NCBI RefSeq assembly: GCF_036881825.1
Contig: NZ_JBAJMW010000003.1
Coordinates: 1 to 64,000, forward strand
DNA length: 64,000 nucleotides
Reading direction: 5' to 3'
From: Tersicoccus mangrovi
Lineage (GTDB): Bacteria > Actinomycetota > Actinomycetes > Actinomycetales > Micrococcaceae
The notes beneath the pieces are model-generated. The model was not told the origin of the DNA. It did no database searches and saw only the letters and a program-made list of their open reading frames with translations. Positions 49,664 to 58,342 of the stretch are shown in pieces; within the stretch, counting starts at the first letter, position 1; every line of letters starts with the position of its first letter. Made by a program: the position numbers and the translations under genes.

Positions 49664-50839
49664 TCAGCGCTTGAGGTCGACGAGCTCCTGCAGCACCTGG
49701 TCGGACGTCGTGACGATGCGGGCGTTGGCCTGGAAGCCGCGCTGCGCGACGATCAGGTTGGTGAACTGCTGGGAGAGGTCCACGTTGGACATCTCGAGCT
49801 GGCCGCCGGAGAGGGAGCCGAAGCCGCCGTTGCCGGCCGTGCCCAGCTGCGGGACACCCGAGTTGGCGCTGGGCTGGAAGGCGGTGTTGCCGACCTTCTC
49901 CAGGCCCGCCGGGTTGGTGAAGCGGGCGAGCGCCACCTGGCCGATGACGAACTTGCCGCCGTTGCTGAACGAGCCGGTGAGCGTGCCGTCGGACCCGAGG
50001 CTGAAGGACTCGAGGGTGCCCGCCGCCGAGCCGTTGGTCGCGCTGCCGGTCACGGTGTTGACCCCGGCGTAGCCGGTCAGGTCGCCCATGTCGACGGTCA
50101 CGCCCCCGACCTGCAGCGGGCCGGTGGACTGCAGCTGGCCGCCGGTCAGGGTGAGGCTCGTGGCCCCCGTGCCGCCGTTGCCGTCGGTACCGGTGATGTC
50201 CCAGCCGGTCGCGGTGCGGGTCATGGTCAGGCTGAGGGTCCGGGCGGCGCCGAGCTGGTCGAACACGCGCACGTCCTTCGTCGTCGTCGAGCCCGTCGCG
50301 ATGTCGGCGGGCAGGTTGCCCTCGAGCTTGGCCTGCGTCGTCGTGCTCGCCGGCATGGTCAGGGTCCGGGGCACGGACAGGTCGGTCGGCTGGGCGCCGG
50401 TGGTGACCCTGCCGTTGGCGTCCGCCATCCAGCCCTGCAGGATGGCGCCGTCCGGGCTGACCAGGCGGCCCATGCCGTCGAAGTCGAAGGAGCCCGCGCG
50501 GGTGTAGGTGGTGCTGCCGCCCTTGCTCGTGACGAAGAAGCCGTCACCGGAGATCATCATGTCGGTCGCGCGGCCGGTGGACTGCGCGGCGCCCTGGGTG
50601 AAGTCGTTGGTGACGGCGGCGACCTGCACCCCGAGGCCGATCTGCGCCGGGTTGGTGCCACCGGTCGTGCCCTGCGGGGCGCCCGCGTTCTTGGTCAGCT
50701 GCGAGAGCGTGTCCTGGAACTGGGTCGTCGAGGCCTTGAAGCCGGTGGAGTTGGCGTTGGCGATGTTGTTGCCGGTGACGTCGAGCATCGTCTGGTGCGC
50801 GCGCAGGCCGGAGATGCCGGAGTACAGGGAGCGGAGCAT
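49664..50839 (-). CDS. flgE: Flagellar hook protein FlgE
   Basis: 391 aa. N-terminal MLRSLYSGISGLRAHQTMLD with VTGNNIANANSTGFKAS, the rod/hook signature; central domains are Gly/Thr-rich (DGFFVTSKGGSTTYTRAGSF); C-terminal EMSNVDLSQQFTNLIVAQRG with QANARIVTTSDQVLQELVDLKR-type helix. Subunit of the universal joint. ATG 50839. Last gene before the hairpin at 49598. Confidence 0.95.
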   Translation of the reverse strand: MLRSLYSGISGLRAHQTMLDVTGNNIANANSTGFKASTTQFQDTLSQLTKNAGAPQGTTGGTNPAQIGLGVQVAAVTNDFTQGAAQSTGRATDMMISGDGFFVTSKGGSTTYTRAGSFDFDGMGRLVSPDGAILQGWMADANGRVTTGAQPTDLSVPRTLTMPASTTTQAKLEGNLPADIATGSTTTKDVRVFDQLGAARTLSLTMTRTATGWDITGTDGNGGTGATSLTLTGGQLQSTGPLQVGGVTVDMGDLTGYAGVNTVTGSATNGSAAGTLESFSLGSDGTLTGSFSNGGKFVIGQVALARFTNPAGLEKVGNTAFQPSANSGVPQLGTAGNGGFGSLSGGQLEMSNVDLSQQFTNLIVAQRGFQANARIVTTSDQVLQELVDLKR

Positions 50840-50982
50840 GATGCCGCCTTTCGGTGTCGGGGGCCGGTCGGTGCCGGCCGGTCGCCGTGGGTGGTGGTGG
50901 AGGTTCGAGTCGGGGTACGCGTTCGAGCGGGAGCTGCGGTGACGGTCGGGTCTGGTCTGGCGGGTCTGGCGGGTCTGTCGGG

Positions 50983-51420
50983 TCAGGCGTCGACGCCGAG
51001 CACGTCCGCGTAGTGCACGCGGGTGCCGCCGATGGACAGCGTGGGATCGGAGCCCTTCTGGGTGTCGGAGCCGGCGTAGGTGACGCCGTCCACCAGGCCG
51101 GTGGTCGTCGCACCGTCGGCGCCGCGGTAGGACACGGTCTTGCCCACGAGCGCGGCGGACGCGGCCCGGACCTGGGTGTCGCGGGCGGTGGTCGTGTCCT
51201 CGGCCAGCTGGGTGAGCTTCTCCATCATCGACAGCTGGGTCGTCTGGGAGATCATCTGCCCGGTGTCCATCGGGGAGCTCGGGTCCTGGTTCTTCAGCTG
51301 CGTGACGAGCAGGGACATGAACACGTCCGAGCCCATGGTCTGCACCGGGGTGCGGGTGGCCGTGGTCGTGGTGGCGGTGCCGGTGGCGCCGCTGACGCCG
51401 CTGACGGGGTCGATCGACAT
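50983..51420 (-). CDS. flgD: Flagellar hook-capping protein FlgD
   Basis: 145 aa with AAGGAG before ATG 51420. Conserved N-domain VFMSLLVTQLKNQDPSSPMD with ISQTTQLSMMEKLTQL. The C-terminal Ig-like domain of long FlgD is reduced to one short segment (LVGKTVSYRGADGATTTGL), as in several Gram-positive bacteria. It caps the growing hook. 143 nt separate it from flgE; that gap contains nothing recognisable. Confidence 0.94.
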   Translation of the reverse strand: MSIDPVSGVSGATGTATTTTATRTPVQTMGSDVFMSLLVTQLKNQDPSSPMDTGQMISQTTQLSMMEKLTQLAEDTTTARDTQVRAASAALVGKTVSYRGADGATTTGLVDGVTYAGSDTQKGSDPTLSIGGTRVHYADVLGVDA

Positions 51421-51478
51421 GGTGCTCCTTCTCTGCGGGTCGGTGGTGCTGGTCAGGTGGTCGGTGCGGTGCTGCGGG

Positions 51479-53584
51479 TCAGGCGAGGACGTCGAGCCGG
51501 CCGTGGGAGCCGGCCGCGGACAGCGTCCCGGGCGGGGCCGCCCGGGACGTCGCGCCGACGGCGCCGAGCCGGCCGCTGTCCGCCGAGGATCGCGACCGCC
51601 CTCGGCCGCCCGTGGTGCCGGGCTGGCCTCCCGGCTGGCCCCCCTGCTGGCCGAAGGTCTGGGGAGCTGACCGGTCCGAGAGGTCGAGGTCGGCGGTCAG
51701 GCCGGTCTCGGCGAGCGTGCGTCGCAGGTCGGCGAGCGCGGACCGGACGGCGTCGCGCCCGGCGTCCGTCGGCGCGAACAGCTCGATCCGCACCGTGCCT
51801 CCCTCGATCAGGGCCTGCACGGTGATGGGGCCGAGGTCGCGCGGGTGGACGTCGATGGTCAGCTCGTGCCGCCCCTCCCCCGCGGTGCGCAGGCCGGCCA
51901 GGGCCCGGCCGAGCTGGGCGTGCAGCTGCGGGGGCACGGGCGGCTGGGACGTCACGGTCGGTGCGGCGGCGCCGGCCGGTGACGTGGCCGTCGCCCCGGT
52001 GGGAGTGGCCGCGGCGGCGAAGGCGCTCGCGGCGTCGGTCGACGCCGTTCCGGTCGCCTCGGCGGCACCGGTCCGGGTCGGCCCGGCGCCCCGGAGGGTC
52101 GTGCGGGCGCCGTCCGCGGACAGGGCAGCCGTCGCGAGCAGGGCTGGGGTGGCCGCCGCCGTCGGTGCCGCTGTCGCGGGCGCCGCGGTGGTCGCGGTGG
52201 CGGGCACCGGCGAGCCGGCGGCGGTGGTGCCGGCGGCGTCGGTGCCGGTGGTCCCGGTGCCGGTGGGCGTGGCCGTCGGGATGCCGTCGGCCTGGGCGCC
52301 CGCCTGCTGGGTCCCGGTGTGCTGGGTCCCGGTCTGCTGGCCACCGGACTGCTGCGAAGCCGTGCCCACGGAACCGGCGTCACCGGACGGGGTGGTGCCC
52401 GCGCTCGTCGCCGAGCCGGCCGCGGCCGTCACGGAGCCGCTCGAGGCCGTCACAAAGCCGTCCGTGCCGTTCTCCCTGGCGGTGTCGGCGGTGGTCGCCA
52501 CGGCAGTGGTCGGCGGGACAGTGGTCGGCGCGGCAGTGGTCGGCGCGGCAGCGGTCGGCGCGGCAGCGGTCGGCGCGAGAGCGGTCGGGGCCGTGCCGGC
52601 AGCGGTGGCCGAGGCCGTCGAGGTGGCGGCAGCCGTCGTGCCGGTCGCCGGGGTGCCGGTCGCGCCCGTCGGGGGCCGAGCCGAACCGGTCCCGGTGGCC
52701 GTCGGTGCGGCAGCGGTGACGGTGGCTCCGGCCGCGGTGCCGGTCGCGGTCCCCGCGGTGACGGCCGGGGTGTCGGTCGTCCGCTCAGCTCGCGGCGCGA
52801 GCACCGGCAGGGCGCGGTGGGCACCGGCGTGGACGTGTCCCGTCGCCCCTGTTCCGGTCGCGCCGGCGCCGAACACGTTCGCGGCGGTCAACCCGGTGGC
52901 GTCCGACGGCGTGAGGGTGGTGGTCCCGGTCCCCGTCGCGGCCGTCATGCCGGTGGCCGTCGCGGCGGCCGTCGTGGAAGTAGCGGCCCCGGACACCGGA
53001 GCGGCACCCGAGACGGTGGTCGTCGGGGCAGCAGTTTCCGAGGTGGCAGTCCCCGGGACAGCAGCTCCGGCGGCGGCCGCCGCGGCGGCACCGGTCGCCG
53101 GATCCGCCGTCGCGCCCGTCGTGGACGACACCGTGGCGCCGGCGTGGTCGTGCGGGTTCGCGCCACCCGTCGACACGGGCGCCGTCGCGTCCGCCGATGC
53201 ATCGGTGCGCGGCGTTCCGTCGCTGGTGCGCGCCGGTTCCCCGTGCCGGGCCTGCGCCCGCGGAGTGCCGGCCAGGCGCTGATCGGCCAGGCGCTGATCA
53301 GCACGGTCACGGTCGGCGCGGCACAGCTCGGCGCGCGTCAGGCCGCGTGCCTCCGCCGGGGTATCCCCACGCGTCGAGGTGGCGCGCCCGTCGTCCGCCG
53401 GTCGCGCGTCGTCGCGGCGGGTCACCGAGGCCGGCGCGGTCGACGCCGTGTCCGCGCCGCCGAGCAGGTCGGAGAGCCGGTCGGCGAACCGCTGGCCGGA
53501 CGCGGCGTCGCCGGTCGACCGGGGGCGCGGGTCGGTCGCACGGTTCGCGGGAGCCGTCGTCATCGTCGTCGGAAGGCTGGTCAT
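51479..53584 (-). CDS. fliK: Hook-length control protein FliK
   Basis: 701 aa from ATG 53584, overlapping the preceding stop (ATGA). Residues 30-560 are extremely rich in Ala, Thr, Gly and Pro, as expected for a molecular ruler of variable length; a stretch of 15-bp DNA repeats codes APTAA-type units. The C-terminal Flg_hook domain is intact: GEGRHELTIDVHPRDLGPIT, VQALIEGGTVRIELFAP, LADLRRTLAETGLTADLDLS. That domain interacts with FlhB to switch export. The ruler part is unusually long. Confidence 0.9.
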   Translation of the reverse strand: MTSLPTTMTTAPANRATDPRPRSTGDAASGQRFADRLSDLLGGADTASTAPASVTRRDDARPADDGRATSTRGDTPAEARGLTRAELCRADRDRADQRLADQRLAGTPRAQARHGEPARTSDGTPRTDASADATAPVSTGGANPHDHAGATVSSTTGATADPATGAAAAAAAGAAVPGTATSETAAPTTTVSGAAPVSGAATSTTAAATATGMTAATGTGTTTLTPSDATGLTAANVFGAGATGTGATGHVHAGAHRALPVLAPRAERTTDTPAVTAGTATGTAAGATVTAAAPTATGTGSARPPTGATGTPATGTTAAATSTASATAAGTAPTALAPTAAAPTAAAPTTAAPTTVPPTTAVATTADTARENGTDGFVTASSGSVTAAAGSATSAGTTPSGDAGSVGTASQQSGGQQTGTQHTGTQQAGAQADGIPTATPTGTGTTGTDAAGTTAAGSPVPATATTAAPATAAPTAAATPALLATAALSADGARTTLRGAGPTRTGAAEATGTASTDAASAFAAAATPTGATATSPAGAAAPTVTSQPPVPPQLHAQLGRALAGLRTAGEGRHELTIDVHPRDLGPITVQALIEGGTVRIELFAPTDAGRDAVRSALADLRRTLAETGLTADLDLSDRSAPQTFGQQGGQPGGQPGTTGGRGRSRSSADSGRLGAVGATSRAAPPGTLSAAGSHGRLDVLA
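52501..52590. repeat. Six tandem 15-bp repeats within fliK
   Basis: Units CGGCAGTGGTCGGCG, GGACAGTGGTCGGCG, CGGCAGTGGTCGGCG, CGGCAGCGGTCGGCG twice and a diverged CGAGAGCGGTCGGGG. In the fliK frame each codes five residues such as APTAA or APTTA. Copy number could vary without frameshift. Confidence 0.8.
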
Positions 53585-54864
53585 CGGGCCACCACGCTCA
53601 GGTCCTGGGCCAGCTGACGTGCCTGGCTCTCCCACTTGGCATACGCGTCCGGGTACGCGGAGACCTGGACGCGCTGGGCGGCCACGGTCAGGGGCAGCTG
53701 CTGCCAGCCCGGGATGGTCTGCAGCCGGTCGAGGAACATGTCGGTCGACCGCGTCGGGTTCATCGCGTCGGAGACCGTGCCCCACGAGAACATCGAGCCG
53801 TTGACCTGCTGCTGGAACAGGCCGACGGAGTAGCCGTCCACGCCCTGCGCCGACTGGTCGGGCGCGAGGGCCTGCGAACCGGGAACCTTCGGGTTCCAGT
53901 ACATGCGCAGGTTGGACTCCTGCATCGCGGTGGCGAGCGCGATCTCGGCCGCCCGCTGCGGCAGCCCGCGTTCCTTGACCCGGTTGACGATCTGCTGGGC
54001 GTACTGCTTCTGCGACGCCGTCAGCGGCACCGACGTCGCCCCCACCGTGACGGGCGCGGACGCGGCGGCGACGCCGACCGTGGACCCGGTCCCGGTCAGC
54101 GCGGTCCCCGTCGGGCCGATGAGGGCGGAGGTGGCGGAGCTCGAGGTGGAGTCCGGGACGATGCGGCGGATCGCGGTGAGGTTGCTGTACTTCTCCCACG
54201 CGTCGCGCACCTGGATCGTTTTGCCGGGCACGGGCGCGTCGATCGCCTTGCCGTCGCCGACGTAGATGGCGATGTGGTCGCCGCCGAAGCTGATCAGCAG
54301 GTCGCCCGGCTTGGCGTCCTTCAGCGACGCGACGGGCGTGCCGTGCGTCATCTGGTCGCGGACGAGGCGGGGCAGTTGGATGCCGACGTCCTTGAACACC
54401 CGCTGGACGAAGCCGGAGCAGTCCATGCCGACCGCCGGGTCGGTGCCGCCCCACACGTAGGGGACGCCGACGTACTTCTTCGCGGCATCGACGACGTCGG
54501 TGCCGGTCACTCCCCCCGCAGCGGTCCCGACGGTCGCTGCGCCCGAGACGGCGTCGACGGACGAGGCGCTCGCGAGCGCCGAGGCGGCAGCCGTGGCCGG
54601 GTCGGTGATCGAGGAGAGGCCCGAGTACGTGGACAGGCCCGGCACCGCGGAGGCGTCCAGTCCCGTGGAGGCGGACGACGAGGAGACGGCGCCGGCCGCG
54701 AGGGCCTTCGCCAGGGCCGCCTGGAAGGCCGGCGAGTTCGTCGACGTCGAGCTGGACGTGCCGGACGATCCGCTGCCGACGGCGGCGGTGGACGTGGTGC
54801 GCGTGGGGGCGAGGGAGGCGAGGGTCGCGTGGATCTGCGCCATCCGGCCGAGGGCCTCGGTCAT
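53581..54864 (-). CDS. NlpC/P60 peptidase fused to a lysozyme-like domain (FlgJ functional analog)
   Basis: 427 aa from ATG 54864, 2 nt after fliJ. Residues 120-235 are NlpC/P60: Cys149 in GGTDPAVGMDCSGFVQRVF, His197 in GGDHIAIYVGDG, cleaving stem peptides. Residues 285-420 resemble the actinobacterial lysozyme-like/SLT group: RAAEIALATAMQESNLRMYW with Glu316 as likely catalytic acid, DGYSVGLFQQ, and AAQRVQVSAYPDAYAKWE. Residues 40-120 are Ser/Ala-rich. No signal peptide is seen, so it is probably exported through the flagellar apparatus, opening the wall for the rod. Gram-negative FlgJ combines a rod cap with a glucosaminidase. Confidence 0.85.
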   Translation of the reverse strand: MTEALGRMAQIHATLASLAPTRTTSTAAVGSGSSGTSSSTSTNSPAFQAALAKALAAGAVSSSSASTGLDASAVPGLSTYSGLSSITDPATAAASALASASSVDAVSGAATVGTAAGGVTGTDVVDAAKKYVGVPYVWGGTDPAVGMDCSGFVQRVFKDVGIQLPRLVRDQMTHGTPVASLKDAKPGDLLISFGGDHIAIYVGDGKAIDAPVPGKTIQVRDAWEKYSNLTAIRRIVPDSTSSSATSALIGPTGTALTGTGSTVGVAAASAPVTVGATSVPLTASQKQYAQQIVNRVKERGLPQRAAEIALATAMQESNLRMYWNPKVPGSQALAPDQSAQGVDGYSVGLFQQQVNGSMFSWGTVSDAMNPTRSTDMFLDRLQTIPGWQQLPLTVAAQRVQVSAYPDAYAKWESQARQLAQDLSVVAR

Positions 54865-54866
54865 GC

Positions 54867-55292
54867 TCACGGGGTCGGCCCCCGTCCGTGCCGGGTGACA
54901 GCCAGTTCGTCCAGGGCTGCCTGGTCGGCCGCGAGTTCGGCGTGGGCGGTCCGCTCGTCGTGCCGTTCCTCGAGCTTCTCCAGGCCCGCGGTCGCGGTGC
55001 GGGCGGCGGTCCACGCGTCCCTCAGGTCGCGCTCGGCCTGCTCGGCGGTCATCGTCGCGGCGTCGAGCTCCGCGAGCAGGGCCACCGTGGAGGACCGGGC
55101 GGCGGCGATGGCGCGCAGGCTCGCGACGCTGTCCGGCGTCGTGTCCCCCGCGACGGCGCGCCCGTACAGGTCGTCCCGGCGGGAGCGGGCGGCGCGGTGC
55201 TCGGCGGCGGCGGAGCCCCAGCGCGCGGCGGCGGCGTCCTCGTTCAGGCGCCGCAGCCGGAGCAGGCCGGCCAGCCGGAACGGGGCGCTCAT
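54867..55292 (-). CDS. fliJ: Flagellar export chaperone FliJ
   Basis: 141 aa from ATG 55292, overlapping the fliI stop (ATGA). Begins MSAPFRLAGLLRLRRLNEDA, then a long coiled coil rich in Ala, Arg, Glu and Leu, as in FliJ, which bridges the FliI ATPase ring and FlhA. Sequence similarity in this family is weak; position right after fliI supports the call. Confidence 0.85.
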   Translation of the reverse strand: MSAPFRLAGLLRLRRLNEDAAAARWGSAAAEHRAARSRRDDLYGRAVAGDTTPDSVASLRAIAAARSSTVALLAELDAATMTAEQAERDLRDAWTAARTATAGLEKLEERHDERTAHAELAADQAALDELAVTRHGRGPTP

Positions 55293-56659
55293 GCGGCCAC
55301 CCCCAGCAGCCCGCACAGGTCGCCGAGACGACGCCAGGCGTCGGCCGGTGCCGTGCTCTCCTCGATCGGCTGGCGCAGGAACCCGTCGATTGCGTCGCGG
55401 TGGGCGACGGCGGCGTCGACGAGCGGGTTGCTTCCGGGCTGGTACGCGCCGACGTCGAGCAGGTCCTGGGCGGAGCGGCGGGCCGCGAGCACGCGGCGCA
55501 GCCCGGTCGCCAGGGCCTTCTGCCGCGGGTCGGTGACCTTGGACGCGAGGCGGGAGACGGAGCCGAGGGCGTCGACGGACGGGAAGTGGCCGGACACGGC
55601 GAGCGCCCGGTCGAGGACCACGTGCCCGTCGAGGATGGACCGGGCCGAGTCCGCGACGGGGTCGTTGTGGTCGTCACCGTCGACGAGCACGGTGTAGATG
55701 CCGGTGATGGACCCGGTCGACGCGGTGCCGGCGCGCTCGAGCAGCCGGGCGAGGACGGCGAAGGTCGAGGGCGGGTAGCCGCGGGTCGCGGGCGGTTCGC
55801 CGGCGGACAGGCCGATCTCCCGCTGCGCCATGGCGACGCGGGTCAGGGAGTCCATCATGAGCAGCACGTCGGAGCCCTCGTCGCGCAGCGCCTCGGCGAT
55901 CCGGGTGGCGGTGCCGGCGGCGCGCAGGCGCATCAGGGCCGGCTCGTCGCCGGTCGCGACGACGACGACGGAGCGGGCCAGGCCCTCGGGGCCGAGGTCG
56001 TCCTCGAGGAACTCGCGCACCTCGCGGCCACGCTCGCCGACGAGGGCGATGACGGCGACGTCGGCAGCGGTGCCGCGCGCGACCATCGACAGCAGAGACG
56101 ACTTGCCGACGCCGGAACCGGCGAACAGGCCGAGCCGCTGGCCCCGCCCGACGGTGGTCAGCGTGTCCAGGACACGGACACCGGTGGCGATGGGGTCGGC
56201 GATCCGGGCGCGGCCCATCGCGGACGGCGCGGTGTTGGCCCAAGGGACGGTGTGCACGCCGGTCAGCGAGCCGCGGCCGTCGATGGGCCGGCCGAGGCCG
56301 TCGATGACGCGGCCGAGCAGGCCCCGGCCGACGGGCACGGTCGAACCGCCGGGACGGCGGCGCACCGGGTCGTCCACGCGGATGCCCTCGAGCGGGCCGA
56401 GCGGCATGCAGGTCAGGGTCTGCGCGGCGGCGACGACCTCGACCTCGACGCCGGCGCCCTCACCGACCGCGAGCACGTCGCCGACGGAGCCGGGCAGGCC
56501 GGCCACGGTCAGACCGAGGCCGCGCACGGCGGTGACGGCGCCGCGGCGCTCGGGAGCGGCGGCGCGCAGGGCGGCGGCCAGGCGCGCCGGCACGGGGGTG
56601 CGGCGGGTCGCGGGGGCGGCGTCGAGCGCGTCGAGGAGGGGCAGGGTCACGATGCTCAT
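55289..56659 (-). CDS. fliI: Flagellum-specific ATPase FliI
   Basis: 456 aa. Walker A GLFAGSGVGKSSLLSM, GERGREVREFLEDDL, Walker B region DVLLMMDSLTRVAMAQREIG, AGEPPATRGYPPSTFAVL, and SITGIYTVLVDGDDHNDPVA. N-terminal domain shows GLTVAGLPGSVGDVLAVGEG. It energises export unloading. Start ATG 56659 overlaps fliH (ATGA). Confidence 0.97.
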   Translation of the reverse strand: MSIVTLPLLDALDAAPATRRTPVPARLAAALRAAAPERRGAVTAVRGLGLTVAGLPGSVGDVLAVGEGAGVEVEVVAAAQTLTCMPLGPLEGIRVDDPVRRRPGGSTVPVGRGLLGRVIDGLGRPIDGRGSLTGVHTVPWANTAPSAMGRARIADPIATGVRVLDTLTTVGRGQRLGLFAGSGVGKSSLLSMVARGTAADVAVIALVGERGREVREFLEDDLGPEGLARSVVVVATGDEPALMRLRAAGTATRIAEALRDEGSDVLLMMDSLTRVAMAQREIGLSAGEPPATRGYPPSTFAVLARLLERAGTASTGSITGIYTVLVDGDDHNDPVADSARSILDGHVVLDRALAVSGHFPSVDALGSVSRLASKVTDPRQKALATGLRRVLAARRSAQDLLDVGAYQPGSNPLVDAAVAHRDAIDGFLRQPIEESTAPADAWRRLGDLCGLLGVAA

Positions 56660-57330
56660 GCGACGTCCTCCGCCCGCGGAGCGAGAGGCGCAGAGAGCGG
56701 CGCGGAGAGCGCGGCCCGGACCCGCGCGACGGCGGTGCCGAGCCGGGCGTCGAGCGTCCCGGCGGAGTAGTCGGCGAGGGCGTCGCCCGCGGCGACGGCC
56801 GGGTCGGCCACGAGGGCCGCGCCGACGGGCACGAGCTCTGCGGCGAGGCCGGCGTCCTGCACGAGCGCGGCGTCGGCGGGGTTCAGGCGCACGCGGACGA
56901 CGTCGTCGGCGTCGTCGGCCGCGACGGCCCGGGTCAGGGCGGCGCGGGCGGCGGCGAACGGGTCGCGCTGCGTGTGGTCGCCGAGCATCGCCTCGGCCAG
57001 GTCGACGACGGCGTCCACGAAGCGGGCGTCCCACTCGGCGAGCACGGGGGCGGTGCGGGCGCGCAGCTGGCCGGCGGCGAGCTGCAGGGCGACGGTCGCG
57101 GCCTCGAGCCGGGCGTGGTCGGCCTCGGCCCGGGCGCGCTGCTCGGCCTCGTACCGGTCCTGGCTCAGCCGCGCGGCCACCTCGGCGCTGCGCAGCCCGG
57201 CCGCGTAGCCGGCGGCGTGGCCGCGGGTGAAGCCCTCGGTCTGGCCCTGGTCGGCCCCGGGCGCGGAGACGCGCGGGAAGACGACGGGCACGGGCTGGGC
57301 CCGGCGCACGGTGGGCGTGTCAGTCGACAA
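56656..57330 (-). CDS. fliH: Flagellar export regulator FliH
   Basis: 224 aa from TTG 57330, 11 nt inside fliG, with GGGGAGGA five nt upstream. GFTRGHAAGYAAGLRSAEVA contains the GxxxG repeats typical of FliH, followed by an Ala/Arg/Glu coiled coil and a C-terminal domain (VRVRLNPADAAL, GTLDARLGTAVARVR). It binds and holds FliI. Confidence 0.9.
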   Translation of the reverse strand: MSTDTPTVRRAQPVPVVFPRVSAPGADQGQTEGFTRGHAAGYAAGLRSAEVAARLSQDRYEAEQRARAEADHARLEAATVALQLAAGQLRARTAPVLAEWDARFVDAVVDLAEAMLGDHTQRDPFAAARAALTRAVAADDADDVVRVRLNPADAALVQDAGLAAELVPVGAALVADPAVAAGDALADYSAGTLDARLGTAVARVRAALSAPLSAPLAPRAEDVA

Positions 57331-58342
57331 AGTCGTCCTCCCCTCGGCGCAGGGTGATCTCGCCGTCGGCCTCGAGCGCCCGGATGCTGCGGACGACCTC
57401 GGCGCGGGCCTGCTCGACCTCGGAGGCGCGCACCGGTCCGGTGGACGCCATCTCCGCCTGCAGGATCTCGCGGTTGCGGTCCGAGACGTTGCAGAGGACG
57501 ACCTCGACGACGGGGGCGGGCGCGCCCTTCATGGCGCGGGCCAGCAGGGCCGGGTCGAGGCCGCGCAGGATCCGCTGGACGTCGCGGCGTTCGAAGGTCA
57601 CGAGGTCCTCGAAGGTGAGCATCCGGGCGCGGACCTCCTCGGCGAGCACGGGGTCGCGCTCGTCGAGGCCGTCCAGGACGGCCCGCTCGGTCGCGACGTC
57701 GGCCCGGTTGATGATGTTCAGCAGGGGCTGCAGGCCGCCGACGGTGGCCGCGCGGCGCGGCACGCCGGAGGTGCCGACGCGGGCGCGCAGGGTCTCGGCG
57801 ACGACGCCGATGGCCTCGGGGGTGGCGGTGCCCATGACGGCGATCGCGCGGGCGATCTCGACGGACCGGGACCGGTCCAGACCGGCGAGCACGGCGGAGG
57901 CCTGCTGCGGGTCCAGGTGCGCGAGCACGAGCGCGGCCGTCTCCGGCAGTTCCCCGTCGAGCAGGTTGACCAGGTCGCCCGCCTCGATGTCCTCGAGGAA
58001 CTCGAAGGAACGGCCCGCGGCGGTGGAGGTGACCCGGTCCATCACGCCGGCGGCCCGCTCGGCCCCGAAGGAGGCCTCGAGCAGATCGGCGGCCACACCA
58101 CGGCCGCCGAGCGGCGTGCGCCGCCCCGACAGGGCGAGATCGTGGAACTCGGCGATGACCGACTCGGCGGTCTCCGAGTCGACCCGGTTCAAGCGCACGA
58201 TCTCGCCGGCGATCTCCTCGGCCTCGGCCTCGCTGAACTGTGCGAGGACGCGCGCGGCGTTCTCGGCGCTCATCTGCATCAGCACGACGGCGGCCTTCTG
58301 GGTGCCGTTGAGGGGGCGCGGCAGCGCGGCGGGCTGGTTCAC
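57320..58342 (-). CDS. fliG: Flagellar motor switch protein FliG
   Basis: 340 aa from GTG 58342, GTGA-overlapped with fliF. N-domain NGTQKAAVVLMQMSAENAAR, middle domain EHPQ-like motif replaced by HLDPQQASAVLAGL, C-domain MLTFEDLVTFERRDVQRILR with charged torque helix ALKGAP-like ARAMKGAPAPVVEVVLCNVS and final EITLRRGEDDFVD. Rotor side of torque generation. Confidence 0.96.
   Translation of the reverse strand: MNQPAALPRPLNGTQKAAVVLMQMSAENAARVLAQFSEAEAEEIAGEIVRLNRVDSETAESVIAEFHDLALSGRRTPLGGRGVAADLLEASFGAERAAGVMDRVTSTAAGRSFEFLEDIEAGDLVNLLDGELPETAALVLAHLDPQQASAVLAGLDRSRSVEIARAIAVMGTATPEAIGVVAETLRARVGTSGVPRRAATVGGLQPLLNIINRADVATERAVLDGLDERDPVLAEEVRARMLTFEDLVTFERRDVQRILRGLDPALLARAMKGAPAPVVEVVLCNVSDRNREILQAEMASTGPVRASEVEQARAEVVRSIRALEADGEITLRRGEDDFVD

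Noticed and set aside
51961..53282. fliK Ala/Thr-rich region as a separate secreted or cell-wall protein
   Set aside because: It lies in one frame with the clear Flg_hook C-terminal domain and overlaps the upstream stop in operon fashion.
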